Origin: Zestosphaera sp. | Lineage (GTDB): Archaea; Thermoproteota; Thermoprotei_A; Sulfolobales; NBVN01 | Assembly: GCA_038843015.1 (NCBI GenBank) | Contig: JAWBSH010000004.1 | Coordinates: forward strand, 1 to 64,000 | DNA length: 64,000 bases | Reading direction: 5' to 3' | Part shown: positions 1-8,693 of the stretch, one piece after another | Layout: the number at the start of each line of letters is the position of its first letter | How positions within the stretch are numbered: the first letter of the stretch is position 1 | Notes under the pieces: model-generated | The model's database searches: none | What the model saw: the letters and a program-made list of their open reading frames with translations, nothing else | What the model was told of the DNA's origin: nothing | Program-made: the position numbers and the translations under genes

Positions 1-320
1 AACTTAAACCCTTGAAGAAGCTGTTTAAGCATCTCAGGTAAGTCACCAAGATACTTAGGACCCTTGACAGTTTCTACATTAACTGCTTCCTTAATTTCTC
101 GTGCGGAGCCTATGCTTAAACCAGGAACAACTATCAAGTCAAATCTTCTCGCTTTCTCGTAACTTACTAACTCACTAGCTATGAGTTTAGTAGTCGCTAG
201 AGACGCTATAGGGACACTCCTTAACTCGAAGACTTCTAAATCGATAAAATCACGTACCTCCTTAATTACTTCTTCAAGTATAGGTCTAGCCACTCTTGAA
301 GTTACTAGCAGTACTCTCAA
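1..320 (-). CDS. Dihydropteroate synthase-related protein, N-terminal part (cut by window edge)
   Basis: Reading the minus strand from a TTG at 320, with GGTGG four bases upstream, gives 106 open codons running off the left edge, so only the N-terminus is here. Visible segments are a Rossmann-like strand LRVLLVTSRVARPILEEV, then RRFDLIVVPGLSIG and VKGPKYLGDLPEML. From memory this order matches the N-terminal domain of the archaeal dihydropteroate synthase-like family (TIGR00284), whose reaction is not settled: most archaea with it use methanopterin-like cofactors or none. It is divergent from the small gene at 381. The family call is moderately sure because the catalytic barrel lies outside the window. 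Confidence 0.6.
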   Translation of the reverse strand, partial: MRVLLVTSRVARPILEEVIKEVRDFIDLEVFELRSVPIASLATTKLIASELVSYEKARRFDLIVVPGLSIGSAREIKEAVNVETVKGPKYLGDLPEMLKQLLQGFK

Positions 321-335
321 TCCACCACCCTAATC

Positions 336-347
336 AACATTATAAGC
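336..347 (+). promoter_or_regulatory. TATA-like box for the gene at 381
   Basis: CATTATAAGCTC lies about 25-30 bp before the predicted transcript start near 368. It is followed by GGTTGGTG and a TTG start at 381, the usual crenarchaeal layout. Confidence 0.45.
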
Positions 348-380
348 TCACAGCAATTATATTAGGTTGGTGTAGAGTCC

Positions 381-674
381 TTGCCCGAAGTAATTGACGT
401 GCTGACGCTTGAGGGTATGGTGATCAACGGTTTAGTCAAGGAATCTACACTCCTGGACTGCGAGAAGAAAGGCAAGATAAGAATGAGTAAATTAGTGATT
501 AAATCTGTTAATGGGGAAGAATACGAGACCCCGTGTTATGAGTACCCCAGAATTTCGAGAGTTTACGTATTAGTGAGTAAGTATAGAGAGTTGCAACAAG
601 CCACTGACCTCCTCCCCAGAACCCTCACACTTCAGGGCGGGGAGGAGGTCAGGGACTACAGGCTGAACAGCTAA
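381..674 (+). CDS. Small hypothetical protein with an insertion-derived C-terminus
   Basis: 97 codons from a TTG with GGTG seven bases upstream. I do not recognise the family. The first 75 residues look like a compact, charged small protein (LEGMVINGLVKES, then SKLVIKSVNGEEYETP). From about residue 76 the reading frame runs straight through a 47-bp inverted repeat (605-651) that occurs elsewhere in the window in non-coding DNA. The last 22 residues are therefore probably not ancestral: the repeat seems to have landed in or near the original stop codon and extended the protein. Alternatively the ORF is fortuitous. Confidence 0.45.
   Translation: MPEVIDVLTLEGMVINGLVKESTLLDCEKKGKIRMSKLVIKSVNGEEYETPCYEYPRISRVYVLVSKYRELQQATDLLPRTLTLQGGEEVRDYRLNS
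605..651 (+). repeat. Solo IS200/IS605-type right-end hairpin, copy 1
   Basis: TGACCTCCTCCCC (605-617) and GGGGAGGAGGTCA (639-651) are perfect 13-bp inverted repeats around a 21-base loop that includes CTTCAGGGC. The same GGGGAGGAGGTCA end recurs at 17775-17820 (minus) and 55200-55274. From memory, such CTTCAGGGCGGGGAGGAGGTCAG ends border archaeal TnpB-type IS elements. No tnpB is present here. Confidence 0.55.
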
Positions 675-751
675 AAAACGTAGAATAGGGGGATGTTATC
701 CCTCTTTTATTTTCAGGGATTTAATTGATGAAAAACAACTCACTAGTTCTG

Positions 752-1045
752 TTAGTCTTTCTTAGATATTATTATCTCTATTGTCGAGACTCTAGATTGT
801 CTGCCTTCAGCACTAGTAACTACCTGGCTTCCTATCCTTATGTCCTTTATTACTACTTTGTCAGGCAGGAACCTGTTCCTCACTATCTCGACTGTGTCGA
901 CTGCCTTACCTATGGCTCTACCCCTAGCCTTTACTACGATCTCGGGGACTCCCTGGTTTAGTAGGGTTAGTGTTGCTAGCACGTAGTTCATTACAGGTTT
1001 CTTACCTACTAACACTACGTTGCTTGACGTAGGTCCTTGAGACAT
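752..1045 (-). CDS. albA: Alba DNA/RNA-binding chromatin protein
   Basis: 97 residues, the usual Alba length. The N-terminal [13 protein letters not shown] carries the paired lysines (K15, K16) equivalent to K16/K17 of Sulfolobus Alba, which bind the DNA backbone. [20 protein letters not shown] and the C-terminal beta hairpin ([20 protein letters not shown]) complete the IF3-C-like fold. Alba dimers coat DNA and bind RNA and compact the chromosome. The ATG follows GAGGTGGAGTGA, and an ACTTTTAAGG TATA box lies near 1095-1110. The gene is divergent from the Lsm gene at 1189. A diverged paralogue sits at 24144. Confidence 0.95.
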   Translation of the reverse strand: MSQGPTSSNVVLVGKKPVMNYVLATLTLLNQGVPEIVVKARGRAIGKAVDTVEIVRNRFLPDKVVIKDIRIGSQVVTSAEGRQSRVSTIEIIISKKD

Positions 1046-1188
1046 TCACTCCACCTCTACACTTAATTTAGTCGTAATTAATGTATGAGTTCGCCCTTAA
1101 AAGTTTTTCGTTTTAATCCTTTTTACTTCTTCCTGAAGACTACGAATTTTTAAAGTTTATTTGAATATATGAAGCTTAGGTAGTAGAA

Positions 1189-1653
1189 ATGAGTGGCGTG
1201 ATCCAGCCAGCAGTAAGGAATCTGATAAGTGAGCTCAATAACTTAATAGGTAACGAAATAGTCGTTAGACTTGTTGATGGCACTACTTACGTCGGTAAGC
1301 TAGTAGGTTTAGACTTGAGTGAGAGATTTACTCTACACTTGGTTCTCGAGAATGCGAGGAATCAGGAGGGCAGGTCTTTCTATAAAGTCTTCGTGAATGG
1401 CTCCCGAATCTCTGAGATAATATTTGAGAGCAAGCCTGTTTTCGACCCGGAGGAATTCAGTAGATATCTTATGATGAAGCTCAACATACCCTCCTCATCT
1501 ATTAAGGTCATTAAAGACATCCACGCCGTCTACGTATACGATAAATTCAAGATAACAGAGTATGGGGTTGAGGGTTCTGGAGCCCTAGCTAGCAAGCTCT
1601 ACAGCGTCCTTCAAGAATACCTGGAACAGAAAAAACGCGGTGCTCAAATCTAA
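1189..1653 (+). CDS. Sm-like protein with C-terminal extension (SmAP3-type)
   Basis: 154 residues. Residues 10-75 form an Sm fold: LNNLIGNEIVVRLVDGTTYVG holds the Sm1 strand pattern with the D-G-T turn, and FYKVFVNGSRISEIIF resembles Sm2 with the N-G-S motif. About 75 further residues (FDPEEFSRYLMMKL onward) make an extra alpha/beta domain, as in the SmAP3 protein of Pyrobaculum, which forms large ring assemblies. Likely role: RNA binding in processing or turnover. It has its own upstream AT-rich promoter and is divergent from albA. The paralogue at 21674 is the short, canonical type. Confidence 0.85.
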   Translation: MSGVIQPAVRNLISELNNLIGNEIVVRLVDGTTYVGKLVGLDLSERFTLHLVLENARNQEGRSFYKVFVNGSRISEIIFESKPVFDPEEFSRYLMMKLNIPSSSIKVIKDIHAVYVYDKFKITEYGVEGSGALASKLYSVLQEYLEQKKRGAQI

Positions 1654-1680
1654 ACATGATATGTCACGACGTTAGGTAGC

Positions 1681-3264
1681 TTGGCTGAACGTAACATGAG
1701 TTTCGAGATCAGAGATAAAGACCTTGCTGGAAGGATAGGGAGGCTTAAGACTAAATCTGGCTATATAGAAACACCAGCTTTTTTCCCGGTAATCAATCCA
1801 GTAAAACAAGATAGAGAAGTACCTGCAGATAAGATAATGAGTATAGGTTTTAACCAAGTAATAACTAACGCTTTCATAATAAAGCAAGTGTTTGGAGACA
1901 GAGCTAGGGAGCTTAGTGTTAAGAAAATAATTAACTTTAGTGGTGTAGTCATGACAGACTCTGGCGCCTACCAACTACTGAGATACGGTAAAGACAGAAT
2001 AAGAATAGAACCAGAAGAGATAGCTACCTACCAAGTAGAAATAGGTTCTGACATAGCAGTGATAGCTGATATTCCTACTAGAGACGACTCTAGCTACGAA
2101 GAAGCGAAAGAAAGTGTTGAGGAGACTTTGAGGAGGGCTCGCTTAACAATAGAGAAAGTTAGAGAAAGTGATGTTTTGTGGGTCTTGCCTATACAGGGTG
2201 GAGTCTACGTAGACCTTGTTGCCAGGTCAGCTAGAGAAGCCAGCAAGATCGAGGGTTACGGAATGTACGCTATAGGATCTCCAGTCACAGTCCTCGAGAA
2301 ATACGGTTTCAGCAAAATAGTTGACATGGTTGCCGTAGCTAAGAGTATACTACCCCTAGATAAGCCAGTCCATTTATTTGGCGGCGGACACCCACTCATA
2401 ATCCCCTTAATGGTGGCGTTAGGTGTAGATACTTTCGACTCAGCTTCTTACATACTCTACGCTAGAGACGGCAGGTACATGACTGAGGAAGGCACTTACA
2501 AGATTACGGACTTAGAGTACTTACCATGTGAGTGTGAGGTCTGCAGTAGATACACACCTAAAGAATTAATAGAGCTCGAAGAAAAAGAAAGAGCGAAAAT
2601 ACTCGCAGTTCATAATCTACACGTAATAAATAGGGAGTTGAAACGAGTTAAGACTGCCTTAAAAGAAGGTAGGTTATGGGAATTAATTGAAGAGCGAGCT
2701 AGAACACACCCGTCACTCAGGGAAGCGCTCAACACCCTAATAAAGTATGTTGACTGGATAGAAAGACTCGACCCAAGATTCAAAGGAGACGCACACGCGA
2801 TATTCCTCTACGATACCACATCATATCACAGACCAGAATTAATACGCCATAGAGGACTTATTAGAAGTATTTTGAAAGAGAGAAGAGGAAAGATAATTCT
2901 ACTACCTGGTAACCCAGACGAGAAACCCTTCAGGAACTCAGAAATATATAGGGTAGCGTTAAGTAGGGGGGTAATTAGTGACGAGTCTCACGTGCTAGTA
3001 TACTTACCCTACTTTAATTTAGTGCCTGTAGAACTAGATCAGGTGTATCCCTACGCGCAATTCGAGATGCCCCTAACTATGGAGAGTCAGCTAATCAACT
3101 ATATGACTGAAGAAATAAGTAAATTAATTTCAGAGAAGACTGCAGAAGCAGAGATCACTATCCTCACGTGTTCGAAGTATGCTTGGAGTAAGCAAGAACT
3201 CTTCAAAAACTTAGTTAAGCAAAGCGGAAAAGTTCAGTTGATTGAGTTATGTCAGGAAACCTAA
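1681..3264 (+). CDS. tgtA: Archaeosine tRNA-ribosyltransferase (tRNA-guanine(15) transglycosylase)
   Basis: 527 residues from TTG 1681; ATG 1696 is an equally good start because family proteins begin near FEIRDKD. The enzyme swaps guanine 15 of tRNA for preQ0, the first step of archaeosine synthesis. Visible: MTDSGAYQ with D93 as proton acceptor, ADIPTRDD with D130 as the probable nucleophile, and a zinc site C283-x-C285-x2-C288 followed by histidine at 311 or 314. The protein ends after the C-terminal C1-like domain and has no PUA domain, unlike the longer euryarchaeal enzyme. A separate PUA protein is encoded at 3997-4494 on the other strand. It ends one base from the PAC2 gene (convergent). 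Confidence 0.95.
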   Translation: MAERNMSFEIRDKDLAGRIGRLKTKSGYIETPAFFPVINPVKQDREVPADKIMSIGFNQVITNAFIIKQVFGDRARELSVKKIINFSGVVMTDSGAYQLLRYGKDRIRIEPEEIATYQVEIGSDIAVIADIPTRDDSSYEEAKESVEETLRRARLTIEKVRESDVLWVLPIQGGVYVDLVARSAREASKIEGYGMYAIGSPVTVLEKYGFSKIVDMVAVAKSILPLDKPVHLFGGGHPLIIPLMVALGVDTFDSASYILYARDGRYMTEEGTYKITDLEYLPCECEVCSRYTPKELIELEEKERAKILAVHNLHVINRELKRVKTALKEGRLWELIEERARTHPSLREALNTLIKYVDWIERLDPRFKGDAHAIFLYDTTSYHRPELIRHRGLIRSILKERRGKIILLPGNPDEKPFRNSEIYRVALSRGVISDESHVLVYLPYFNLVPVELDQVYPYAQFEMPLTMESQLINYMTEEISKLISEKTAEAEITILTCSKYAWSKQELFKNLVKQSGKVQLIELCQET

Positions 3265-3265
3265 T

Positions 3266-4000
3266 CTACATATACAGCTTAGGTCCTTTCTCTTCTTTAG
3301 CTTTCTTACTAGCTTCCTCCATTAGCGTTTCCGCGTAAGCAACTAGTTTAGAGTACTCTATTAAGTCATCAACAGATATACTGAGGTCTAGTATTTCATT
3401 AAGTTTTCTTATGAAGACTGCAGCCGCTGAAGGATCGTACCTGCCAGGTTCTGTGTAGGGCAGTATCAATAACGTAGGTATCTTCCTGAGAGTGAAGATG
3501 GCGTAAAGAGTTGCTAGAGGACCTACTATGTAGTTGCCCTTACCTAGCGTAGGTTCTTTAAAACCCCACCCACAATCCATGTTACAGACCCACCTGAACT
3601 CTTCCCCACCTTCTTTAAGCTTTATATTAAGTCCTCCTGCGAACACCGCTCTGTCACCATTGATCTTCTTGAACCACTCAGCTAGAGCTAGAGAGTAAGG
3701 CACTCTCTCAGGTGTTGAAGGTAACGCATTATTAACTACTATTATTAAATTTTTGTCTTTAGCTAAGAATATCTCGTAGGGGGTCATCACGCCATATTCT
3801 TCCATAGCCACGAAATCGGGCATGTACTTAGTTATGATGTCTCCTATTTTAACGGACTTCGTCTTGCTAGCTACATATCTAGTCGCTATAGTCCCTACGT
3901 AACCAAACCCGGGGAATCCTGTAATTAAGACCCACTTTCTGCCAGACTCTTTAAGTAATGACTCGTATTCTTCGTAGATACATATCTCAACTTGCTTCAT
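3266..4000 (-). CDS. PAC2-family proteasome assembly chaperone homologue with C-terminal HbYX-like end
   Basis: 244 residues. GFPGFGYVGTIATRYV (near 28-43), PYEIFLAKDKNLIIVVNNALP and LPYTEPGRYDPSAAA are hallmark stretches of archaeal PAC2 proteins (COG2047/COG1938), relatives of eukaryotic PAC1/PAC2 and Pyrococcus PbaA/PbaB. The last three residues are L-Y-M, fitting the hydrophobic-Tyr-X motif with which PbaA and PAN dock into the 20S alpha ring. It is the third gene of the run pan - PUA gene - PAC2, overlapping the PUA gene by 4 bp. A proteasome role is inferred from family, C-terminus and context. Confidence 0.88.
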   Translation of the reverse strand: MKQVEICIYEEYESLLKESGRKWVLITGFPGFGYVGTIATRYVASKTKSVKIGDIITKYMPDFVAMEEYGVMTPYEIFLAKDKNLIIVVNNALPSTPERVPYSLALAEWFKKINGDRAVFAGGLNIKLKEGGEEFRWVCNMDCGWGFKEPTLGKGNYIVGPLATLYAIFTLRKIPTLLILPYTEPGRYDPSAAAVFIRKLNEILDLSISVDDLIEYSKLVAYAETLMEEASKKAKEEKGPKLYM

Positions 4001-4494
4001 CTAAATACACACTCCCTAATTTTTAGTGCTGGGCCAGTTAATAACTGGAGTATTTCGTCTGGTGAGAGAAGAAGCTTACCAACACATAAGAGCTCGTCAT
4101 CCTCACTGACTACGAGGGCTTCATCGCCTGCTCTGAGCTCCTCATCTACTGACAGAACATGCTTTGAGAAAACAGAACTCCTAGCCTCAAGCAAGTCTGG
4201 AACTATCTCGTTCACTACGACTAGCCTTAGCCGAGGAGGCGGAACTAGCTTATGCAGTTTTCTAGCCAGGCTTAACCGAATATTTAACGTGTGGGTCTGC
4301 GCTACCACAGTAGCTAGAACCTCCCCATTCTCAGGGTCTATCAAGGCCCTAACTCTACCGGTGTTTTTCGAGACCCCTACTAGGAGGTCGTCTGGGAGTA
4401 TCACGTCAGCAATACTTACTCTCAACTGATAATTGAGGATAGCTCTAAAACTAGTTAATTCCTCTGGTGTTATCCTCCTGACAACATAACTCAA
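3997..4494 (-). CDS. PUA-domain protein, probable detached RNA-binding domain of archaeosine TGT
   Basis: 165 residues. The C-terminal half (about 85-160: PPPRLRLVVVNEIVPDLLEARSS, DEELRAGDEALVV, GKLLLSPDEILQL) has the PUA strand order with the G-D-E turn. The N-terminal half resembles the domain preceding PUA in archaeosine transglycosylase and ArcS-like proteins. The TgtA at 1681 lacks exactly this region, so this is likely the split RNA-binding module or an ArcS-like paralogue with no catalytic part. It starts 4 bp after pan ends and overlaps PAC2 by 4 bp, so it is cotranscribed with proteasome genes. Confidence 0.75.
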   Translation of the reverse strand: MSYVVRRITPEELTSFRAILNYQLRVSIADVILPDDLLVGVSKNTGRVRALIDPENGEVLATVVAQTHTLNIRLSLARKLHKLVPPPRLRLVVVNEIVPDLLEARSSVFSKHVLSVDEELRAGDEALVVSEDDELLCVGKLLLSPDEILQLLTGPALKIRECVFR

Positions 4495-4498
4495 TTCT

Positions 4499-5701
4499 TT
4501 AAACCACCGAAGGCGTCTTGCGTTCTTGAGTCTTGCTACTACTCTCTACATATGGTCTGAAGCGCTCTTTGAGGGTCTTCTTAATAGCCTCGACAAAGTC
4601 TTCCATAATTATGTAGTTTCTGTTATTTCTTAATGCTATGAATCCTGCCTCAGTACATATGGCTCTTATATCGGCTCCTGAAGCTCCCTCAGTCAACCTC
4701 GCTAAACTCTCTAGATCAACGTCCTTCACCTTCATTTTTCTAGTGTGTATCTTGAATATCTCTAGACGACCCTGGAGGTCAGGTAAGGGGACCTCAATTA
4801 TTCTGTCGAATCTCCCCGGCCTTAGTAAGGCCGGGTCTAGGATGTCTATCCTATTTGTAGTAGCTAAAACCTTAACGTTATCTAGGGGTTCAAACCCGTC
4901 TAGTTCTGCTAACAATTGTGTGAGTGTCCTATGAATCTCTCTCTCACCGCTAGTGCCTATGTCAAGTCTTTTCGCCCCGATAGCGTCGAGCTCGTCAATG
5001 AGTATTATTGCTGGAGCTTTCTTCCTAGCAAAACTAAAAACTTCTCTGACTATCCTGGCTCCCTCACCAACGAATTTCTGAGCTAACTCGGAAGCAACTA
5101 AGCTTATGAACGTGGCGTTAGACTCTCCTGCAACAGCCTTAGCTAGTAAAGTCTTGCCGCAACCTGGAGGTCCGTATAGGAGGATCCCCTTAGGAGGCTC
5201 TATACCCATCTCTCTAAATAATTCAGGATTCTTTAAAGGTAGTTCTACAACCTCCCTTAACTCTCTTATCTGTTCTTTAAGGCCCCCAACGTCACTATAC
5301 CTCACTTTAGGTCTTTCAATAACCTCCATAGCCCTCACGTAAGGGTCTTCAAGTGTGGGGAGAATACCGACTACCGCAGAACCTCTCTGATTAAGCATTA
5401 CTCTAGATCCTGGGCGAGCATTCTTTACATCAACATTTCCCAACACCTCAACTACTAGGTTAGGACCTGTAGAGCTTTTGACTACCGCCCTACCATCAGG
5501 CAATATCTCGAGTAAGACACCCTCTATGAGGGGGGTTGAGAGAAGTTTCTCTATTTCTTTCTTATAGTAGTTTATCTCGTTCCTGAGAAACTCTACTTCA
5601 GTTTCTAGTTCTTGAATCCTCATCTCGAGATATCTTACGTAGTCGTCTGCCGAACCCCTCTTACGCGAGCTATACTCAATACCAGACAATAAACACACCA
5701 C
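4499..5701 (-). CDS. pan: Proteasome-activating nucleotidase (PAN)
   Basis: 400 residues from GTG 5701; a TTG at 5689, with GGTG at a better distance, may be the real start. Order: coiled coil (about 20-54), OB domain (58-115), AAA+ ATPase. Walker A GPPGCGKT 177-184, pore loop KFVG 209-212, Walker [10 protein letters not shown] with D236/E237, sensor TTN near 281, arginine finger region LLRPGRFDR 293-300. The hexamer unfolds substrates and feeds the 20S proteasome. Unusually, the C-terminus reads KTPSVV, without the HbYX tripeptide that opens the 20S gate in well-studied PANs. The downstream PAC2 protein does end in such a motif. Confidence 0.95.
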   Translation of the reverse strand: MVCLLSGIEYSSRKRGSADDYVRYLEMRIQELETEVEFLRNEINYYKKEIEKLLSTPLIEGVLLEILPDGRAVVKSSTGPNLVVEVLGNVDVKNARPGSRVMLNQRGSAVVGILPTLEDPYVRAMEVIERPKVRYSDVGGLKEQIRELREVVELPLKNPELFREMGIEPPKGILLYGPPGCGKTLLAKAVAGESNATFISLVASELAQKFVGEGARIVREVFSFARKKAPAIILIDELDAIGAKRLDIGTSGEREIHRTLTQLLAELDGFEPLDNVKVLATTNRIDILDPALLRPGRFDRIIEVPLPDLQGRLEIFKIHTRKMKVKDVDLESLARLTEGASGADIRAICTEAGFIALRNNRNYIIMEDFVEAIKKTLKERFRPYVESSSKTQERKTPSVV

Positions 5702-5776
5702 TAAGAAACTAGTATTTTGAAAACCTAAAAAGGTATTTGTTTATTAAAATAACTAAAGAGGGGAGTTAACGAGTTG

Positions 5777-7417
5777 TTACTTCTCCTCTTCTTCTTTCTT
5801 CTCTTTCTTTTCTTCCTTGACTTTGCTAGCTGCTACTACATCGTCAATTCTCAATACTAGAGTTGCTGCTTCAGTACCTGCCTTGATCGCGTTAGTCTTT
5901 ACTGTCAGGGGTTCTATGACTCCTAGGACGTCCATATCTTCTATCTTACCTTTGAATACGTTGACTCCGTACTTAACTCCCTCAGGCTTGTTGTGCGCAC
6001 TCCTCAGCTCTGAGATCATGTCTATAGGATCTAGACCAGCATTCTCTACGAGTGCTGAGACTATCCCCTCTAAGGCTTTAGCGAAAGACAGCACAGCTAG
6101 TTGCTCCTTCCCACCAACTTTAGTCGCGTACTCTCTTAAGTGTCTGGCAATCTCTATTTCAAAGCTACCGCCACCATACACTATCTTGGGGACTCTGAGA
6201 ACATCTGCTACAACACTTAAGGCGTCTCTGAAGGACCTCTCAGCCTCATCAACTACTCTCTCAAGTCCTCCTCTAATTATTATGCTGACCGCCTTCGGGT
6301 CTTTAGTCCCTTCAACAAACACCATCTTGTCTTCTCCTATCTTCCTCTCTTCTACTAGTTCTGCGTAGCCTAAGTCGTTAGGTGTTAGGTCTTCAATGTT
6401 GCTCACAATCTTGCCTCCTGTTGCTCTCTCTAGTTTTTCCATGTCTGATCTTTTTACTCTTCTTACTGCTAGTATTCCTTTCTTTGCTAGGAAGTGCTGA
6501 GCTACGTCATCAATACCCTTCTGACAAATAACAACGTTAGCGCCGGCAGTAGCGATCTTCTCAACCATTTCCTTAAGTATGTTTTCTTTCTGTTCTATGA
6601 ATTTCCTCATCATTTCTGGATCGCTTATCCTAATCTCAGCGTCTATCTCTGTCTTCTCGATCTCTAGTGGTGCGTCGATTAAGGCGATCTTAGCTTTCTC
6701 AACTCTCTTAGGCATTCCGGGGTGCACGACCTCCTTGTCTAGTATGACGCCGTAGACTAACTTAGTGTCCGCAAGCGACCCGCCATGCTTCTTAATTATC
6801 TGTATGTTGTCGAGGTCCACGTATATCCTGCCGTCTCTGTCTTCAGCCACCTGCTTGACGGCCTTCACGGCTATCTCGGCAAAGTACTCTCTAACACCGT
6901 GTACTGCTTTGCTAGTTAAGGCGGTTGAGGCTATCTTCTTGAGAGTCTCTAAATCATTTATGTCTACGTCTCTAGCAATGTTTTCAGCATACCTAGTAGC
7001 TTCCTCAAGTGCTTTCTTGTAGCCGTTAATTATTATCGTCGGGTGGACCTCCTTGTTGAGGAGTTCTTCAGCAGCTTTCAGCAACTCGCCAGCAAATATC
7101 ACCGCAGTTTTAGTTCCGTCACCAACCTCGTCGTCTTGACCTTTAGCTATCTGAACAAGCATCTTAGCTGTCGGGTGTTGTACGTCCATCTTATCAAGTA
7201 TTGTGGCGCCGTCGTTAGTTATCGTCACGTCTCCGAGAGTGTCTACCAGCATTTTATCCATCCCTCTAGGTCCATAAGTAGTCCTCAAGATCTCTGCTAT
7301 AGTCATAGCAGCTACCATGTTTGACCTAAGTGCTTCAGCTCCTGTAGTTCTTTGAGTCCCTTCCTTCAAAATCAAGACAGGTATACCTGCGGTAGGAGCA
7401 ACACCTCTCTGAGCCAT
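5777..7417 (-). CDS. ths: Thermosome subunit (group II chaperonin)
   Basis: 546 residues. N-terminal equatorial domain with [16 protein letters not shown] and the ATP loop GDGTKT (99-104), [16 protein letters not shown] in the middle/apical region, then the second half of the ATP site with IIRGG and a [17 protein letters not shown] helix. The tail is Lys/Glu-rich and lacks the GGM repeats of bacterial GroEL. Eight- or nine-membered double rings fold proteins with a built-in lid. A TATA box AAAGCTTAAATAG lies near 7453-7468 on the minus strand. Whether this is the alpha or beta paralogue cannot be told here. Confidence 0.97.
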   Translation of the reverse strand: MAQRGVAPTAGIPVLILKEGTQRTTGAEALRSNMVAAMTIAEILRTTYGPRGMDKMLVDTLGDVTITNDGATILDKMDVQHPTAKMLVQIAKGQDDEVGDGTKTAVIFAGELLKAAEELLNKEVHPTIIINGYKKALEEATRYAENIARDVDINDLETLKKIASTALTSKAVHGVREYFAEIAVKAVKQVAEDRDGRIYVDLDNIQIIKKHGGSLADTKLVYGVILDKEVVHPGMPKRVEKAKIALIDAPLEIEKTEIDAEIRISDPEMMRKFIEQKENILKEMVEKIATAGANVVICQKGIDDVAQHFLAKKGILAVRRVKRSDMEKLERATGGKIVSNIEDLTPNDLGYAELVEERKIGEDKMVFVEGTKDPKAVSIIIRGGLERVVDEAERSFRDALSVVADVLRVPKIVYGGGSFEIEIARHLREYATKVGGKEQLAVLSFAKALEGIVSALVENAGLDPIDMISELRSAHNKPEGVKYGVNVFKGKIEDMDVLGVIEPLTVKTNAIKAGTEAATLVLRIDDVVAASKVKEEKKEKKEEEEK

Positions 7418-7483
7418 ACACTACTCACCAATAACTCAATATCAACCACTTCTATTTAAGCTTTTCGCTACCCACACATACAT

Positions 7484-7497
7484 AATTATTTAAAGGG
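7484..7497 (+). promoter_or_regulatory. TATA box of the S17e-MoaD-Cgi121 run
   Basis: AATTATTTAAAGGG lies about 35-45 bp before the S17e ATG. GGGGATGAAGTGA follows as ribosome binding region. It is back to back with the thermosome promoter. Confidence 0.5.
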
Positions 7498-7527
7498 CCC
7501 TCCCTAATATGTTAGGGGATGAAGTGA

Positions 7528-7770
7528 ATGGGTAGAGTGAGAACCTCACTAGTCAAGAGAACTGCTAGGAGGTTAATGGAGTTATTTCCTAGCGAAATCT
7601 CTGCAAACTTCGAGGATAATAAGAAGCTAGTTTCTAGGTATGTGTACCTCAGGTCTAAGAAGTTGAGAAATCAGATCGCCGGCTACTTAACACACTTAGT
7701 CAGGGTTAGAGAGAAGAGATTACAAACTCCTCAAGCCGAGGTTAGCGAGAGCGGGGCTCTTGAAGAATGA
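7528..7770 (+). CDS. rps17e: 30S ribosomal protein eS17
   Basis: 80 residues, typical for archaeal S17e. MGRVRTSLVKRTARRLM and FEDNKKLVSRYV are family signatures, followed by RSKKLRNQIAGYLTHL. It is a small-subunit protein shared by archaea and eukaryotes. An acidic 15-residue tail follows. Its stop overlaps the start of the MoaD-like gene (ATGA), giving translational coupling into a three-gene run. Confidence 0.97.
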   Translation: MGRVRTSLVKRTARRLMELFPSEISANFEDNKKLVSRYVYLRSKKLRNQIAGYLTHLVRVREKRLQTPQAEVSESGALEE

Positions 7771-8045
7771 TAGTGAGAGTAAGGCTGGCAGGCGTCTTAA
7801 GGAGCAGGTTAGGTAGAGACGAAATAAGCGTAGAACTCGGTAAGTCAATTAAGCTCAGCGACTTCTTGAGAAAACTTAGGTCTGAAATGCCCGACTTAAG
7901 AGAAGCAGTAGAGGAGGACGGGTCCCTAACTGCATCGTATATTGCTTTCTTAAACAACATAGACTACAGACTCTTAGGAGGCTCAGACTACGAACTCAAA
8001 GACGGTGATGAGATTTCTTTGGTGCCTATAAGTCATGGAGGCTAG
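7767..8045 (+). CDS. MoaD/ThiS-family ubiquitin-like protein
   Basis: 92 residues with a beta-grasp pattern and the C-terminal SHGG. The terminal Gly-Gly is what E1-like enzymes adenylate and thiocarboxylate, for sulfur transfer to molybdopterin or tRNA, or for protein conjugation as in archaeal SAMPs. Middle strand FLNNIDYRLLGGSDYELKDGD has the usual D-G-D turn. Which role applies is unknown: it sits between S17e and Cgi121 (tRNA t6A), which leans to translation or tRNA thiolation rather than molybdopterin. It overlaps Cgi121 by 11 bp. A second MoaD-like gene lies at 59810. Confidence 0.88.
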   Translation: MIVRVRLAGVLRSRLGRDEISVELGKSIKLSDFLRKLRSEMPDLREAVEEDGSLTASYIAFLNNIDYRLLGGSDYELKDGDEISLVPISHGG

Positions 8046-8586
8046 TCAACTAAAGGAAGTGCTAGAAGTAGTTGAGGGAGTCTCTCGCAAAAGCGACTTA
8101 CTAGATTTTGATTACTGCGTATCAGTAAGTGATGAAGTAGTGAATTACGTGAGTAGTTCTCTCAGTCCGCTCTGTGTGACACAGGTAATCCCACTAAAAC
8201 TAGTCATTTCAATACCTCAAATAAGAGTGCCGGCACTACTGACTCTTGAGGCTTTCGCAAGAAAAGAAAACATTAGTAGTAAGCCAGAGATCGAGTACCT
8301 CCTTTACTTGAGGGGTAGCAGACAAATAAAACAAACGCTAGATAAGTTGAAGAAGTACATGGAGAAACCTTACCTAGTAATTAAGTTCTGTGAGAAAGTA
8401 GCTGGAGAGAGCTTCAAGAAACTACCTGAAGAAATGAAATGCGTCACTAAAGAGATAGAGGATGCTCTAGACCCAGACGTAGAGAGCATTAAAGAATTCT
8501 ACGGACTCACAAAAACCTCGGAAGAGAGGCTGGCTAAAGACATCCTAACCCTAATCAATAACTTAAAATTACAGCAAAGACCCTAG
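8035..8586 (+). CDS. cgi121: KEOPS complex subunit Cgi121
   Basis: 183 residues. The core EIEYLLYLRGSRQIKQTLDKL (residues 82-102) contains the family motif in which a helix with an R-Q-I segment precedes tRNA-contacting residues. A further alpha/beta half follows (PYLVIKFCEKVAG). Cgi121 binds the tRNA CCA end and Bud32 in KEOPS, the complex that makes t6A37. Kae1, Bud32 and Pcc1 are not in the window. The roughly 45 residues after IKFCEK are helical and acidic. Confidence 0.85.
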   Translation: MEASQLKEVLEVVEGVSRKSDLLDFDYCVSVSDEVVNYVSSSLSPLCVTQVIPLKLVISIPQIRVPALLTLEAFARKENISSKPEIEYLLYLRGSRQIKQTLDKLKKYMEKPYLVIKFCEKVAGESFKKLPEEMKCVTKEIEDALDPDVESIKEFYGLTKTSEERLAKDILTLINNLKLQQRP

Positions 8587-8610
8587 CGAAGTCGTTTAGG
8601 CTTCGCTAAC
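8585..8610 (+). other. Hairpin at the end of the S17e-Cgi121 run
   Basis: TAGCGAAG and CTTCGCTA form a perfect 8-bp stem around a 9-10 base loop, starting in the Cgi121 stop codon. It may mark the 3' end of the transcript. No T-run follows, so it is not a classical archaeal terminator. Confidence 0.3.
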
Positions 8611-8661
8611 TAAGCTTGAATTGTTGATAACTTGCCTAATGCAGTTATTTAGGGTTTCATG

Positions 8662-8674
8662 AAGGTTTATAAGG
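8662..8674 (+). promoter_or_regulatory. TATA/BRE-like box upstream of element A1
   Basis: AAGGTTTATAAGG is a strong archaeal promoter match. It predicts a transcript start near 8694, at the beginning of the GC-rich element A1. Confidence 0.5.
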
Positions 8675-8693
8675 TTTGGTATGCACGCATTCG

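Noticed and set aside
4638-6368. Long plus-strand frames opposite pan and the thermosome gene
   Set aside because: They are Ser/Leu-rich shadows of strongly conserved minus-strand genes.
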